DNA of 64,000 nt. Origin: Medakamo hakoo. Taxonomy: Eukaryota > Chlorophyta > Trebouxiophyceae > Coccomyxaceae. The stretch is taken from the NCBI GenBank assembly GCA_026636295.1, contig CP089450.1:992001-1056000 (forward strand), given 5' to 3'. The notes under the pieces are model-generated. The model worked only from the letters and a program-made list of their open reading frames with translations, was not told the DNA's origin and made no database searches. Positions 30,374 through 41,067 of the stretch are shown in pieces. A program made the position numbers and the translations under genes. Positions within the stretch are counted from its first letter, which is position 1. Each line of letters begins with the position of its first letter.

Positions 30374-32576
30374 ATGGCCTTTGGCGGCGGTGGCACGGGC
30401 TTCAACTTTGGTGCGTCTCACGGGAGAGGAGCCCGCGAGACTGCCGGCCGATGGCGCGGCAAAACAAAGCTCGCTCTTACGCGCTCACACACCCCGCCCA
30501 CACCACTCACCTCCACCCACACAGGTGCGGCCGCGACGCCAGGCGCCAGCGCGTTCGGTGAGTGGAAGAGGGAAAGGGAGGAGAGGGGAGGTGGAGGAGA
30601 GGGCGACCAACGCACATCGACGCATCAAAAAAAAAAAACTCAACCCCCCTTGCCTCCCTCCAGGCGCGCCGCCGCCAACCTCCGGCGCCCCACCGGCCGC
30701 CACGCCCTCCCTGTTCGGCGCGCCTCCAGCCAGCGGAGGGACGGCCGCCCCGGCGTTTGGCGCTGCCGCCCCGGCGTCCGGCGCTGCGCCCGCTGCCGCG
30801 CCCTTTGGCGCCGGCACGTTTTCGTTCGGCGGCACGGGCGTCGCTGCTGCCACGCCCGCTCCGGCGTCGGCCGCACCCGCCGCCGCCACGCCCTCCCTGT
30901 TTGGTGCGGCGGCGGCGCCAGCGTCGTCATCAGCTCCATCGGCGGCGGCGACGCCGTCCCTGTTTGGTGCGGCGCCGGCGTGCGCCGCGCCCGCGGCACC
31001 CGCGGCGGCCGGTGGCTTGTTTGGCGCGCCCGCCGCCGCGTCCTCCGCGCCGCCGGCCGCCACGAGCTTTGCCTTTGGCGCCGCGCCGACCGCGGCGGCG
31101 TCGACGTCGGCCGCGCCTGCGGCGACGCCCAGCCTGTTTGGCGCGGCGGCGACGCCCGCGGCGCCGGCGGCGACGCCGTCGGTCTTTGGCGCTGCGGCTC
31201 CGACCACCACGACCGCCTCTGCCGCGCCCGCCGCGCCGCTCTTCGGCGCCGGCGCGCCGGCGGCCGCGGCCGCCTCCGCGGCTCCGGCCGCACCCTTGTT
31301 CGGCGCCGGCGCGCCGGCGGCTGCGACGACGACGACGTCCGCGGCGCCAGCGGCGCCTCTGTTCGGTGCCGCGCCCGTGACCTCTGCCGCGCCTGCGGCC
31401 ACGACCACCACGACGACGGCCGCGCCCGCCGCGCCCCTGTTCGGCGCGGCACCGGCGACGACGACGTCGGCCGCCCCGGCCGCGGCGCCCCTGTTTGGCG
31501 CGCCGCCGCCGGCGACGTCTGCCGCCGCGCCTCCCGCGGCTCCCGCTGCGACGGCCACGACCACCGCCGCTCCGGCTCCAAGCTTGTTTGGTGCGCCCGC
31601 ATCATCCGCCGCGCCCGCCGCACCAGCAGCCACCGCTGCTCCAGCCGCCGGTGGTTTCGCTTTCAGCGGCGCGCCGGCCGCGCCGGCGACGACGGCCGCG
31701 CCGCCTGCTGCGTCTGCCGCACCTGCCGCGCTGCCAGCCACTACTGCCGCCGCCGCCGCCGCGCCGCCACCCGCACCCGCCCCCACGCCAACGCCGACCC
31801 CGCCCTCCGAAGTCAAAGGCCGGGCCGTGGACGACGTCGTCAACGCGTGGGCCGCCGAACTGGAGCGGCGGTCCCGGTCGTTTGCGCGGTGTGCGGCGGC
31901 GCTGGGCGAGTGGGACGGCGCCGTGCGCGCGGCGCGCGGCGCGCTGCTCGACGCGGAGGCCCGGGTCCGCGGCGCGGCCGCCGCGCAGGCGGCCCTGGAC
32001 CGGAAGCTGGGCCTCATTGAAGCCCACCACAAGGAGATCCACGACGCGCTGGCGTCGATGGAAGGGGCGGCCGCGCGCGCGTACGCGGCCGACGCGCCCG
32101 CCCTGGACGCCGACGGCCGGGCCAGGGACGCGCTCTACGGGCGCGCCGCCGCCTTGGGCGCGGCCTTGGCCCGGTGCGGAGACGACCTGCGGTCCGCGAT
32201 CGCCGACGTCAACGCGGGCGCGCTGGCGGCGGCGGGCGTGGACGGGGAGGAGGGCGACGGCGGCGGCGGTGGTGGGGGCGCGGCCGGCCCTGGCTCGGCC
32301 CTCGCCATCGCTGGCGCCGCGTCCGCCGCGGGCTCCCGCCCTCCCGCGCCCTCCCACCAGCAGCCCGCCGCCCAGCTGGGCAAGCTCGTCCGCGTCCTGA
32401 ATTCGCAGCTGCAGGCGTTGGCCGACATTGACGAGCGGTGCGAAGCGTTGGAAGGCCGCCTGGCGCGCCTGCCGGGCGGGCGGGTGAGCGGCGGGAATGG
32501 CGGGCGCGGGAGTGGGAGCGGGGCGGGTGGAGGTGGTGGTGGGGGTCAGCTGGACGGGCCGACGGGGCTGTTTTGA
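30374..32576 (+). CDS. NUP62: Nucleoporin Nup62/NSP1
   Basis: Three exons (30374-30410, 30525-30557, 30664-32576) give about 660 residues. It is a central-channel nucleoporin. Residues 1 to about 400 are an FG domain of Ala/Thr/Pro spacers with many SLFGA, PLFGA and AFGA repeats. After TPTPPSEVKGRAVDDVVNAWAAEL comes the conserved NSP1-C coiled coil, including EWDGAVRAARGALLDAEARV and LDRKLGLIEAHHKEIHDALASME. A second coiled segment (AQLGKLVRVLNSQLQALADID) is followed by a Gly-rich end. The first exons are tiny, 37 and 33 bases, each ending in a split Gly codon of an FG/FNF motif. In the complex it partners Nup54 and Nup58. Confidence 0.92.
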
Positions 32577-32887
32577 GTGTGAGACGAGTGGGGGGACGCG
32601 GGAGGGCGGGAGGGCGCATCATCCCCGAGACCGACGGGTCGAGGAGCGTGTAACCTTCCCACCCGCCCCATCCCGTCCTCTCTTTTCCTGTTTCGTCGCT
32701 CGCACGCACGCCTCCCACACACCTCCACCAACGCTCACCAGGTGGCCGCGCCACGCCGGCCCGCGCCCCCGCGGCCTTCCCCCAACACGTCCGACTGAAG
32801 GATGCAGGGCGGGCGTGCAAGCCCTGTCCCACCCACCCCCCCCCCCCCCCGTCCCCTTCCTCAAAACCACCCACGACCCCTCCCCCC
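32577..32887. other. Convergent 3' spacer with TGTAA
   Basis: 311 bases between Nup62 (+) and transaldolase (-). It holds TGTAA at 32649 and a C-run near 32830-32850. No coding sequence is supported. Confidence 0.6.
32649..32653 (+). terminator. TGTAA poly(A) signal candidate
   Basis: TGTAA 73 bases after the Nup62 stop. Confidence 0.55.
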
Positions 32888-33904
32888 TCAGCTCGCGCCC
32901 AGCGCGCGGGCCGCTTCCTCAAACTCCGCCGCCGCGGCCGCCGTCGCGGCTTCAGCAAACAACAGCGCGGCAACGTCCGGCCCGAGCGTGAATGTAGTCA
33001 GGCCCTGCGTGGCGAGGACGACGATGTCTTCCGTCGACTTGATGGACGCCACCAAAATTCTCGTCCGTGCGTCTAAATTCTCGCACACGGCCTGCATCGC
33101 CGCAACCTCAGCCCGCCCGTCTCTCCCGGGTGCAGAGGCAGCCACCCTCGACAAGTAAGGCGCCGCGTAATCCGCGCCGACGCCGACGGCCGTCAGCGCT
33201 TGGTGCGCGGCAAACAGGCCCGTCAGGGTGACGGTCGCGCCCGCGGCTTTCAGCAGGGCGGCCGCTTCCACGCCCTCCCGCGTCGCCGGCACTTTGACCG
33301 TGACGCGCGGGTCGATGGCCGCCAAGTCCAGGCCGGACGAGTAGTAGGCGGCGGCCGACCCGCCCCACGCCTGGAGCTGGAGCTCGGCCGCGCCCAGGTT
33401 GAAGGCCTGCGTCGCGAGGACGGACAGGACTTTGGGCGTGCAGGCGGGGACGCCGTCGCGCAGCAGGATGGCGGGGTTGGTCGTGAAGCCGTGGAAGATG
33501 CCGGTCTTGGAGTACTGGTCCCACTGTTGGCGCGTGAGAAGGGGTGGGTGGAGAGAGAGGGTGGGTGGATGGGCGGGCGCGGTGGTCCGAGCTGGCCGCG
33601 CGAGCGCATGCACCGTCCCCAAAACCCCCCGCTCCCCGCCCCCACTGCCCACCCCTTTCCACACGAAGCATCCAGAGAGACCTGATCAGGCCTCTCTCAC
33701 CTGAACGACGGAAGCCGAATCTAAAAACAGGCGGAGCGCGCCGCGGTTTGCGGCGGCCGCGACCGAAGCGGCGCTCGCGACGGGCGGCGCGGGCTTGGGA
33801 GTCCCGCCGCCGCCGCCAAAGATGGCAGACGGCACGCACGCCGTGCGGCGGGTGGACGGCTTAGTCGATGCCGCGCGAGCCTGCGCGGTCAGGGAGGGCG
33901 GCAT
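32888..33904 (-). CDS. Transaldolase-family (TalC/F6P aldolase type), plastid-targeted
   Basis: Two exons (33904-33701, 33523-32888) join in phase 0 to 279 residues. It belongs to the class I aldolase transaldolase family of the pentose-phosphate pathway, in the short TalC/MipB-like form. The N-terminal 50 residues are a Ser/Thr/Arg/Ala-rich transit-like peptide. The core starts RLFLDSASVVQWDQ and FHGFTTNPAIL, with the family Asp in FLDSA. The Schiff-base Lys is in VTVKVPAT and the strand LTGLFAAHQAL follows. Further family motifs are ILVASIKSTEDI and FTLGPDVAALLF. Whether it makes sedoheptulose-7-P or fructose-6-P cannot be told from sequence. Confidence 0.9.
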
Positions 33905-34175
33905 GCTTGTGGACGCGAAGCCGGATTTCGTTTGGGGAGGGGGCGAAAGCGATGCGAGCGAGAGCGAGACCCGCGAGACGGTGCGCGGGCGGGGGAGTGA
34001 CACCCACACGAAGAATTGCGCGCTTCGGCGCCGAAAGGAGAAGCAAAAGAGACGCGCGAAGGGGGCCTGGGGCACGCCGGCCCGGCCCGGCCCTCTCACC
34101 CCGCGGCCCCCGTCAGGGCACCACGCCTTTAGACGGCGGCGATTAGCCCCGGCCCCGGGCGCAGCAACGCTCGCA
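33905..34175. promoter_or_regulatory. Divergent region, transaldolase / BEACH protein
   Basis: 271 bases between outward-facing ATGs. No further gene was seen. Confidence 0.45.
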
Positions 34176-37100
34176 ATGCACCGCTCGCCGTCCTCGCGCC
34201 CGGCGTCGCCCGGCCCGCCGCCGCGCCGCCCAGACCCCCTGCTCTTGGATGAGGACGAACACCTGTTTGACGTCGCCCGCTGCTGGGACGCTCGGTGGTC
34301 CAGGGGCGGAGGCGACGCGCTGCCAAGGTAAGAGGGGAGAGGGGGGCGGGGGCGCGTCAACGGGGCCGTTGTGTGCGGTTGCCTTGAGGTCCTCGCCGGA
34401 CTCGCGCGGCGTTTGTTTTTGCTCCTCCTCGGCTGTTCGACCTCGACCCTCTCAACCACACCCCATCCCACCCCCACGCCCTCTCGCAACACACCAGCCC
34501 GACCGGCCGCCTCTGGGTCGGCTCCCGCTCCCTGTACTTTGAGCCCGCGCCAGCGTTGGGTGGCAGCGCCGGCCTGTCGTCCGCGTCGCCCTCGTCCAAA
34601 AGCGGGGCGGCCTGGCCGCCCGGGACGCTCGTCCGGCTGCCGCTCCCGGCCGTGACGGCGCTCCGCTTCGGCGAAGACTCCGACGACGACGACGACGGCG
34701 GCGAGGGGGAGGAGGGCGAGGACGGCGGGGGTCGCCACCACCACGCCGGCCGCCACAGCACCCCGCCGCGCCCGCCGCCGCCGCCCACCACGTCCCGGTG
34801 CCGGGTGTGGGTGGACGAAACGGTGACGGTCTCGCCCGGCGCCCCCGCGCGCCGGGCAAAGGGCGCGCGCCTGCTCGAGTGCACCGTGTCGGCCCGCGGC
34901 GCCGCCAAGCTGGGCCCGCGCCTGGCGAGGTTGCGCACCCTGGCCACGGACGCGCGCCTGGGCGGGGCGGGCGCGGCGGCGGCGGCCCGGGCGGCGATTG
35001 CGGCCCTGGTCGCGGACCAACAAGACGCAGGTGCGGCAAAAGCGGCGGGCGCCGTGTTTGACGCGCCCGCCTTCCGCCTGGTGCCGGGCGCGCTGGTCGC
35101 CGGCCGCGTCGCCGTCCTCCCACCCCCGCCCGCTGCGCCGGCGGGGGGCGCCGGCGCCCTGGGCTCCGGGCGCCGGCGGCCCCGCCTGCCGGGCCTGGTC
35201 CGCTTCCTGCCCGTCGGCCCGGGCCTGGGCGGCGGCGCCGCGGTCGCCGCGGGCGACGTCGCCCTGGCCATCCCGCGCCCGCATGGGCTGGAGCCGACGG
35301 GATTGGACCTCGTCCTGGCGCCCGACGCCCTGCTGGGCGATGGCGAGTCGCCCGGCGCCCTGTCGGGCGGCGGCGGCCGGCCCTGGTCGCCCGGCGGCGG
35401 GCGGCCGCCGCTCCCGCCCGCGGCCCGCCAGCCCGCCGCCGCCGCCCCGTCGGCCTGGCCCGGGCCGGGCGATCCGTACGGCGGTCTGCTGGGTTGGCCG
35501 CTGGCGGGGGCCGGCGGGCGCGCGCGCCCGTCCTCCTCATCCGCGGAAGCAGAGGCGGGCGGCGTCGGCGGGCCGGCCGGCGGCGGCGCGGCGGCCGCCC
35601 ACCCGACCCCCTCCGACGCCCTGCCCTGGCCCGCCGGCCGGGCGGCCCCGCTCTGCCTGACGCTCGCCTTCCGGTCTGAAGCTGCCCGGTCCGGGTTCTT
35701 GGCTGCCCTGGCTTCCGCTGGCGGGCCCCGTGCGCCGTGGGGCGGGCCGCCCGCGGCGGCGCGGGTGGCCAAGGCGTGGGCGGCCCTGCCTGGCACGGCG
35801 CGGCGGGCCGCCGCCGCGCCGCCGGGCGCGGAGCCTCCCCCGCCGCCGCCGCACCCCTGGCCGTCCCGCTCCCGGCCGCGCGGACGCGGCGCGGCCGACC
35901 CGCCCATCCGCTCCAACTTCGACTTCCTGTGGGCCCTCAACCTGGCGGCCGGCCGGTCGCCCAACGACCTGGCGTCCTACCCGGTCTTCCCCTGGGTCCT
36001 GGCCTCGTACCAGGCGCCGGTCCTGGACCTGTGCCACCCGGCGTCCTTCCGGGACCTGGGCAAGCCCATGGGCGCGCTGTCGCCCGCCCGGCTGGCGGCG
36101 GGCCGGGCGAGGTGGGCGGACCTGGCGGCGGCGGCCGCGGCGGCGGGGCCGCTGCCGGCGGGCCCGCCGCCGCCGCCGCCGGGGCCGCCGCCGCCGCGCG
36201 TGCGGGGCGAGCGGCGGCGGGCGGGGCCGAAGAAGAGGAAGCACTCGCCCGCCGCGACGTCTGCAGCGGCGGCCGCCCTCGCCGGCCTGGGCCCCTTCAT
36301 GTGGGGGTCGCACTACTCCACCCCGGGCGGCGTCGCCTTCTGGCTGGCCCGCCCGCGCCCGGACCTCGCGCTCCGCCTGCAGGGCGGCGCCTGGGACGCC
36401 GCCCACCGCGGCTTCCACGGCCTGGCGTCCGCCTGGTCGTCCGCGTCCGGCGGGGCCGGCGATTTCAAAGAGCTGACGCCCGAGTTTTACGCGCGGGACC
36501 CGGGGCTGTACGTGCCGCTGCCGCCGCCGGGCGGGGGCGGCGGCGGGCGCGGGGCTGGGGGGCGCCACCACTACCACGCGCGCGGGCGCAGCTTTTCGCC
36601 CGGCCGCCCGCCGGCGCCGCCTCCGTCCTCGTCCACCAACCCGCCGCCCGCCGCACACACGGCGGCCATCCTGCCGCCCTGGGCCAAAGGCTCGCCGTCC
36701 GCCCTGGCGGCGGCGCTGGCGGCGGCCCTGGAGTCGCTGCCCGTGACCGCGGGCCTGCACCGGTGGGTCGACCTCATTTTCGGCGTCGCCGCCCGGGGGA
36801 GCGCCGCCCGGGCCGCGGACAATGTGTTCCACCCGCTGACGGACGACGCGACGGCGGCCGCCGCCCTGGACCTGGTGGGCCAGGACGCCGGGCGCCGGGC
36901 GGCCCTGCTGGCCCAGGCGGCGGAGTTTGGGCGGACGCCGCCGGCGCTCTTCTCCCACCCCGCGCCGCCCGCGAAACACTTGGGCAAGGAGAAGGCGGCG
37001 GCGGGCGGGCGTGGTCCTGGGTCGTGCCTGCGGCCGGCGCCCGTGCCGGTCGCGCCGCCGGCCGTGCCGTGGGCCGCGCCCGACGAGGCCGCGGCGCCGG

Positions 37101-37285
37101 CGCCGGCGGCAAACGGCCGGGGTCCGCCGCTGCCTGTCACCGGTGTGCCACTGCGGCGGCGCGGTGGCGGCGGTGGTGGAGGAAACGGCGGTGGGTCGTC
37201 GGTTGCCACAGCGGGTGGGTCCTCGCTGTTTTACGTCTCGTCGCACGCGCTGGCGGACCTGGACGAACGGTCGGACTACGGGTGA
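34176..37285 (+). CDS. FAN-like BEACH-domain protein without visible WD40 repeats
   Basis: Two exons (34176-34327, 34498-37285) join in frame to about 979 residues. The N-terminus (LLDEDEHLFD... then GRLWVGSRSLYFEP) resembles the GRAM/PH-like region of FAN/NSMAF. The BEACH domain runs from about residue 522 to 871. Its motifs are FDFLWALNLAAGRSPNDLASYP, VFPWVLASY, FRDLGKPMGAL, GSHYSTPGGVAFWLAR, FKELTPEFY, LPPWAKGSP, HRWVDLIFG and FGRTPPALFSHP. Long Gly/Ala/Pro inserts interrupt it. BEACH proteins act in membrane traffic and autophagy-related scaffolding. The family normally has C-terminal WD40 repeats. Here the protein ends about 110 residues after BEACH, and only 147 bases precede the next start. 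Confidence 0.88.
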
Positions 37286-37432
37286 AGTGGGGGATGGAGG
37301 GCGGCTCCCCTGTAGAAAAAAGAAAACGCGCTCACACCGTGGTCGAACACGCATGGGCGTGAAATAAGAAGAGGTCGCGCGCCACGCAGCACGCGCGTGA
37401 TCACCCCGTGCACGCCGCCCATCGATCTCAGC

Positions 37433-39042
37433 ATGCCATCTCGCAGCGGCGAGGACGTGGAGGAGGCTCTCATGTGCGTAGCTTCCGTCGCGTGTTTCTC
37501 TCCGTCGGCGCGCTGCTCCCCGTGCTCTGCCGTCACCCCACGTGCGCCCGCACACCTCGCCCAAGGCGACGCTCTCCCTCTCACGCCCCTCTCACGCCCA
37601 TCCCACCGCCACCCGACTCGCCCAACAGCCCGCCACCAGATGATGTCGTCCCCACCCCGACACCGCCCTCCCCCGGCCCGCGCACCCTCGCAGGAGAAGA
37701 CGAAGGCGAGCTCGCCGGACCGTCGTCACCCTCCACCTCCACCGGCACAGGCACCGCGTCGCCCGCCCAAACGGTCGTCAACGTCATCCAGGTCTTCACG
37801 GGCATCGGCCTGCTGTCCATGCCGTACGCGATGCGCCTGGGCGGGTGGGCGGGCCTGGGCGCGCTCGGTCTGGCGTGCCTCGCCTTCAGGTCCAGCGCGG
37901 GCCTGCTGGCCGCGGGGCTGGCCGCCCTCCCGCCCGGCGTCCCAAAGTCGCTGCCCTCCCTCACGCAAGCGGCGCTGGGCCCGGCGGGCCGCCCGGTCGC
38001 GGGCGTCCTCGCCCTGTGCGAGTTTGGCGGCGGCGCAGCCCTGACACTGGCTGTCGTGCTCAAACAGGCGGCGCTGTTGGTGCCGGCCGCGGCGGCGGCA
38101 CCCCCCGCCCACCTCGCCGCGGCCGTCGTCGCCCTCCTGACGCCCGCCCTGGCCCTGCCCTCCTTCCGCCGCCTGGCCCCGCTGTCGCTGGTGGGGTGCG
38201 TGTCGACGTGCGCCGTCGCGGTCGCCGTGCTGGCGTGCGTGGTCGTGGACCCGCGGCGCCAACACTTTGGCGGCGGCGGCGGTTCGTCCGGGCCGCCGCC
38301 GCCGTCCAACGCCGCCCTCGCCCGCCCGGGCATCGTCCGCGGCGCCGGCATCTTTGCCATGGCCGTCTCCGGCCATTCCTCCATCCCCGCCCTGCGCGCG
38401 TCCATGGCCGACCCCTCCTCTTTTCCGGCCGTCCTCAACGTGGCGTTCGGTTTCATGGCGCTCGTGTACGGCGCCGTGGCCGCCGCGGGCTTTTACTATT
38501 TTGGCGATGGCGCGGCGGACGTCGTGACGGCCAACCTGGCCCGGGACGCGCCCTTTGCGCGCGCGCCCCTCCTCCCACCCCCCTTTCCGCCCTCCCTGAC
38601 CGCCGACGCCCTCGTCGGGTGGGCGGTGTTGGCCAACGCGGCGACGACGCTGCCGTCGATGCTGATGGTGGTACAGGAAACGCTGTGGTCGCTCACGCCC
38701 TGGGCGCGGGGGTTGGGGACGTCGGCCGAGGAGAGGCTGTGCCGCCCGGGCTTGGCCGGCACCCCTGCCCTGCGCCGCCCGCGGCGGTGGGTGCGCTTTG
38801 GGTTGCGGGTGGGCGTCGCGGGCGTGGCTGCCCTCGCTGCCACGGCGGCCGCGTCGTCGTTGGGCGGCGCCATCGCGCTCGTCGGCGGCCTCGCGGCGTT
38901 GGCTTGTTCGCTGCTGCTGCCGACGGCGTGCTACGCGCGCGTGGTGGGGGTGGAGGGCCGGCCGGCGCTTGGCGTGGGGCTGGGCGCGCTCGTCGTCGGT
39001 GGGGTCGGGTTGATGGCCGTGATCGTAGGGCAGTCCTTGTGA
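37433..39042 (+). CDS. AAAP-family (AVT-like) vacuolar amino acid transporter
   Basis: Two exons (37433-37473, 37629-39042) join in frame to about 484 residues. After an acidic/Ser-Pro N-terminus comes QTVVNVIQVFTGIGLLSMPYA, the signature first helix of the amino acid/auxin permease family. About ten more hydrophobic segments follow, including VLNVAFGFMALVYGAVAAAGF, ADALVGWAVLANAATTLPSML and the final VGLGALVVGGVGLMAVIVG. AVT-type members export or import neutral amino acids across the vacuole membrane with protons. That assignment is by family likeness. The ATG at 37433 is the first in frame before the splice. Confidence 0.87.
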
Positions 39043-39231
39043 TGAGAGTAAATGTAGGTTGGTTATTGAGGAGATGATGCTGACGACCGAAGAAGCCCCC
39101 GTAAGAGATGGATGGAATGGATGGACAGGGCGTTGCACAGAGGCACAGAGGCGGGCGCACACAGACGTGTGCGCCCTGGCCATTCGCTGCGGGCCAGGGA
39201 AAAAACGCGCGCGCGTCGGCGCACCGGCAAG

Positions 39232-41010
39232 ATGCGCTGCCGCCACGTATTTTGTTACGTGGCTGTGTGCAGCTTGTCAAGCGGCTTGACAAGCCTGGCG
39301 GGCGGCAGCATCCTGATCAAGGTTTGTGTGGCTGGCGGCGGAGGGAAAAAAGACGACGCGCGAGCTCGGCAGGCCGGGAGAAAGGAGACCTCAACCTCCG
39401 CGTCCATCCCATGCCATCCACCCTCTTACGGCCGCCGTTCACCCCTCCCATCCCATCCCACCCTGCAGGGCGGCACTGTCGTCAACGCCGACGGCCCGCC
39501 GACCCCCGCCGACGTCCTCATCAAAGGCGGCTCCATACAAGCTGTGCGCCCAGGCCTGGCCTCGTCCTGGGCCGGCCGGCGCGCCGCCACTGTGTTAGAC
39601 GCGACGAACCTTTTGGTCTTGCCGGGCGGCATCGACCCGCACGTCCACCTGGCCGCGCCCTTCATGGGAGGCACGGCCGACGGGTGGGCGGAGGGGACGG
39701 CCGCGGGCCTGGCGGGGGGCACGACGACGGTCATCCACCACGTCCTGCCCGGCCCGGCCGACGACCGGGAAGCGATTGAGGACCACGTGAGCGCCGCGGC
39801 GGCGTTGGCGGCGGCCGGCGCGCGCGCCGACTTCGCGTTCCACGCGGCCGTGACGGCCTGGAGCCCGCGCGTCGCGTCGGCCATGGCCCGCCTGGTCCGC
39901 AGCCAGGGCATCGCGACCTTTAAGTTTTTCCTGGCGTACAAGGGCGCGCTCGACCTGGAGGGCGGCGCCGCCGACCTGGTGGCCGCCTTCCGCCACGCGT
40001 CGGCCCTGAGGGCCCTGCCGCTCATCCACGCGGAACACCCGGACCTGGTCGACGCGGGGGCGGCCGCCCTTGTCGCGTCTGGCGTCACGGGCCCGGAAGG
40101 CCACGCGCTCTCCCGCCCGCCGTCGGTCGAAGAAACCGGCACGATGCTCGCCCTGGCGCTCGCCAGAGAAGCGGGCGCGCCGCTCTATGTCGTCCACGTC
40201 CAGGCGGCCGGCGCGGCTGCAGCCATCGAGGCCGCACGAACACAGCACGGCCAGCGCGTCACGGGCGAGGCCATCGCCGCCGGGTTTGCCGTGCCGGGCG
40301 AGGCCGGCGTCTTTCACGCCAACTGGACGGTCGCGGCCGCGCACGTCATGTCCCCACCCATCCGCGGTCCGGCGCACCAAGCGGAGTTGGTGCGCCGCCT
40401 CGCGGACGGCCGGCTGGATGTGGTGGGCACCGACCACTGCGCGTACACAGCGCTCCAAAAGCGGGGGCGGGGCGGCGCCGGGCTGCACGACTTCCGGTCC
40501 ATCCCCAATGGCGTGACGGGCCTGGAGGAACGCCTGGTCGCGACCTGGGATGCCGTGGCGGCCGCGTCCTCCCCGTCCCGCGTCGTCCACCTCACATCGA
40601 CGGCCGCGGCCAGGGCGTTCGGCCTCTACCCTCGCAAAGGCGTCATCGCGCCCGGGTCGGACGCGGACGTCGTCCTGTTCGACCCGGCCTCCAACACAAC
40701 ATTTTCTGCAGCCGGCGGCCAGTCGGCCGCGGACGTGAGCGTGTGGGAGGGGCTTGAGTTGAGGGGGCGGGTGGTGACCACGATTGCGGGCGGGCGCGTG
40801 GCCTGGGACGGCGCGACCCGCACGCTGAGCGCGGAGCCGGGGACGGGGCGGAGGCTGAAGCTGAGCGCGGGCGCGCACTACGCTGGGTTGGACGCGTCTG
40901 GCTGGCGGGCGCGTGAGGTGGGGGACCGGGCCGCGCCCGTGGACCGGGCGGACTGGGCCGCTGCAGACGGACGAACGGCCAAGGCCGCCGCCGCCAGGGA
41001 CGAGTTGTGA
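39232..41010 (+). CDS. Dihydropyrimidinase
   Basis: Two exons (39232-39321, 39469-41010) join in phase 0 to about 543 residues. It opens dihydrouracil and dihydrothymine in pyrimidine breakdown. Metal ligands are all visible: IDPHVHLA, the carboxylated Lys in FKFFLAYKG, HAEHPD, VVHV and GTDHCAY. GPEGHALSRPPSVE, VMSPPIR, FRSIPNGVTGLEER and YPRKGVIAPGSDADV confirm the family. Exon 1 encodes a short hydrophobic, Cys-containing leader (MRCRHVFCYVAVCSLSSG) that may be a signal or transit peptide. In the DNA this leader contains two back-to-back perfect hairpins. An upstream ATG-rich segment at 39075 followed by a GTAAGA donor could be an alternative first exon. Confidence 0.93.
   Translation: MRCRHVFCYVAVCSLSSGLTSLAGGSILIKVCVAGGGGKKDDARARQAGRKETSTSASIPCHPPSYGRRSPLPSHPTLQGGTVVNADGPPTPADVLIKGGSIQAVRPGLASSWAGRRAATVLDATNLLVLPGGIDPHVHLAAPFMGGTADGWAEGTAAGLAGGTTTVIHHVLPGPADDREAIEDHVSAAAALAAAGARADFAFHAAVTAWSPRVASAMARLVRSQGIATFKFFLAYKGALDLEGGAADLVAAFRHASALRALPLIHAEHPDLVDAGAAALVASGVTGPEGHALSRPPSVEETGTMLALALAREAGAPLYVVHVQAAGAAAAIEAARTQHGQRVTGEAIAAGFAVPGEAGVFHANWTVAAAHVMSPPIRGPAHQAELVRRLADGRLDVVGTDHCAYTALQKRGRGGAGLHDFRSIPNGVTGLEERLVATWDAVAAASSPSRVVHLTSTAAARAFGLYPRKGVIAPGSDADVVLFDPASNTTFSAAGGQSAADVSVWEGLELRGRVVTTIAGGRVAWDGATRTLSAEPGTGRRLKLSAGAHYAGLDASGWRAREVGDRAAPVDRADWAAADGRTAKAAAARDEL
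39242..39293. repeat. Two consecutive perfect hairpins in exon 1
   Basis: GCCACGTA/TACGTGGC (39242-39249 and 39256-39263, 6-base loop) is followed by CTTGTCAAG/CTTGACAAG (39273-39281 and 39285-39293, 3-base loop), within the first 62 bases after the dihydropyrimidinase ATG. Confidence 0.95.
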
Positions 41011-41067
41011 GCTGTGTTTTTGGCAGTTGCAGTCTTCAGTCAACAAAGGACCAACCCCGTGCTGCTG

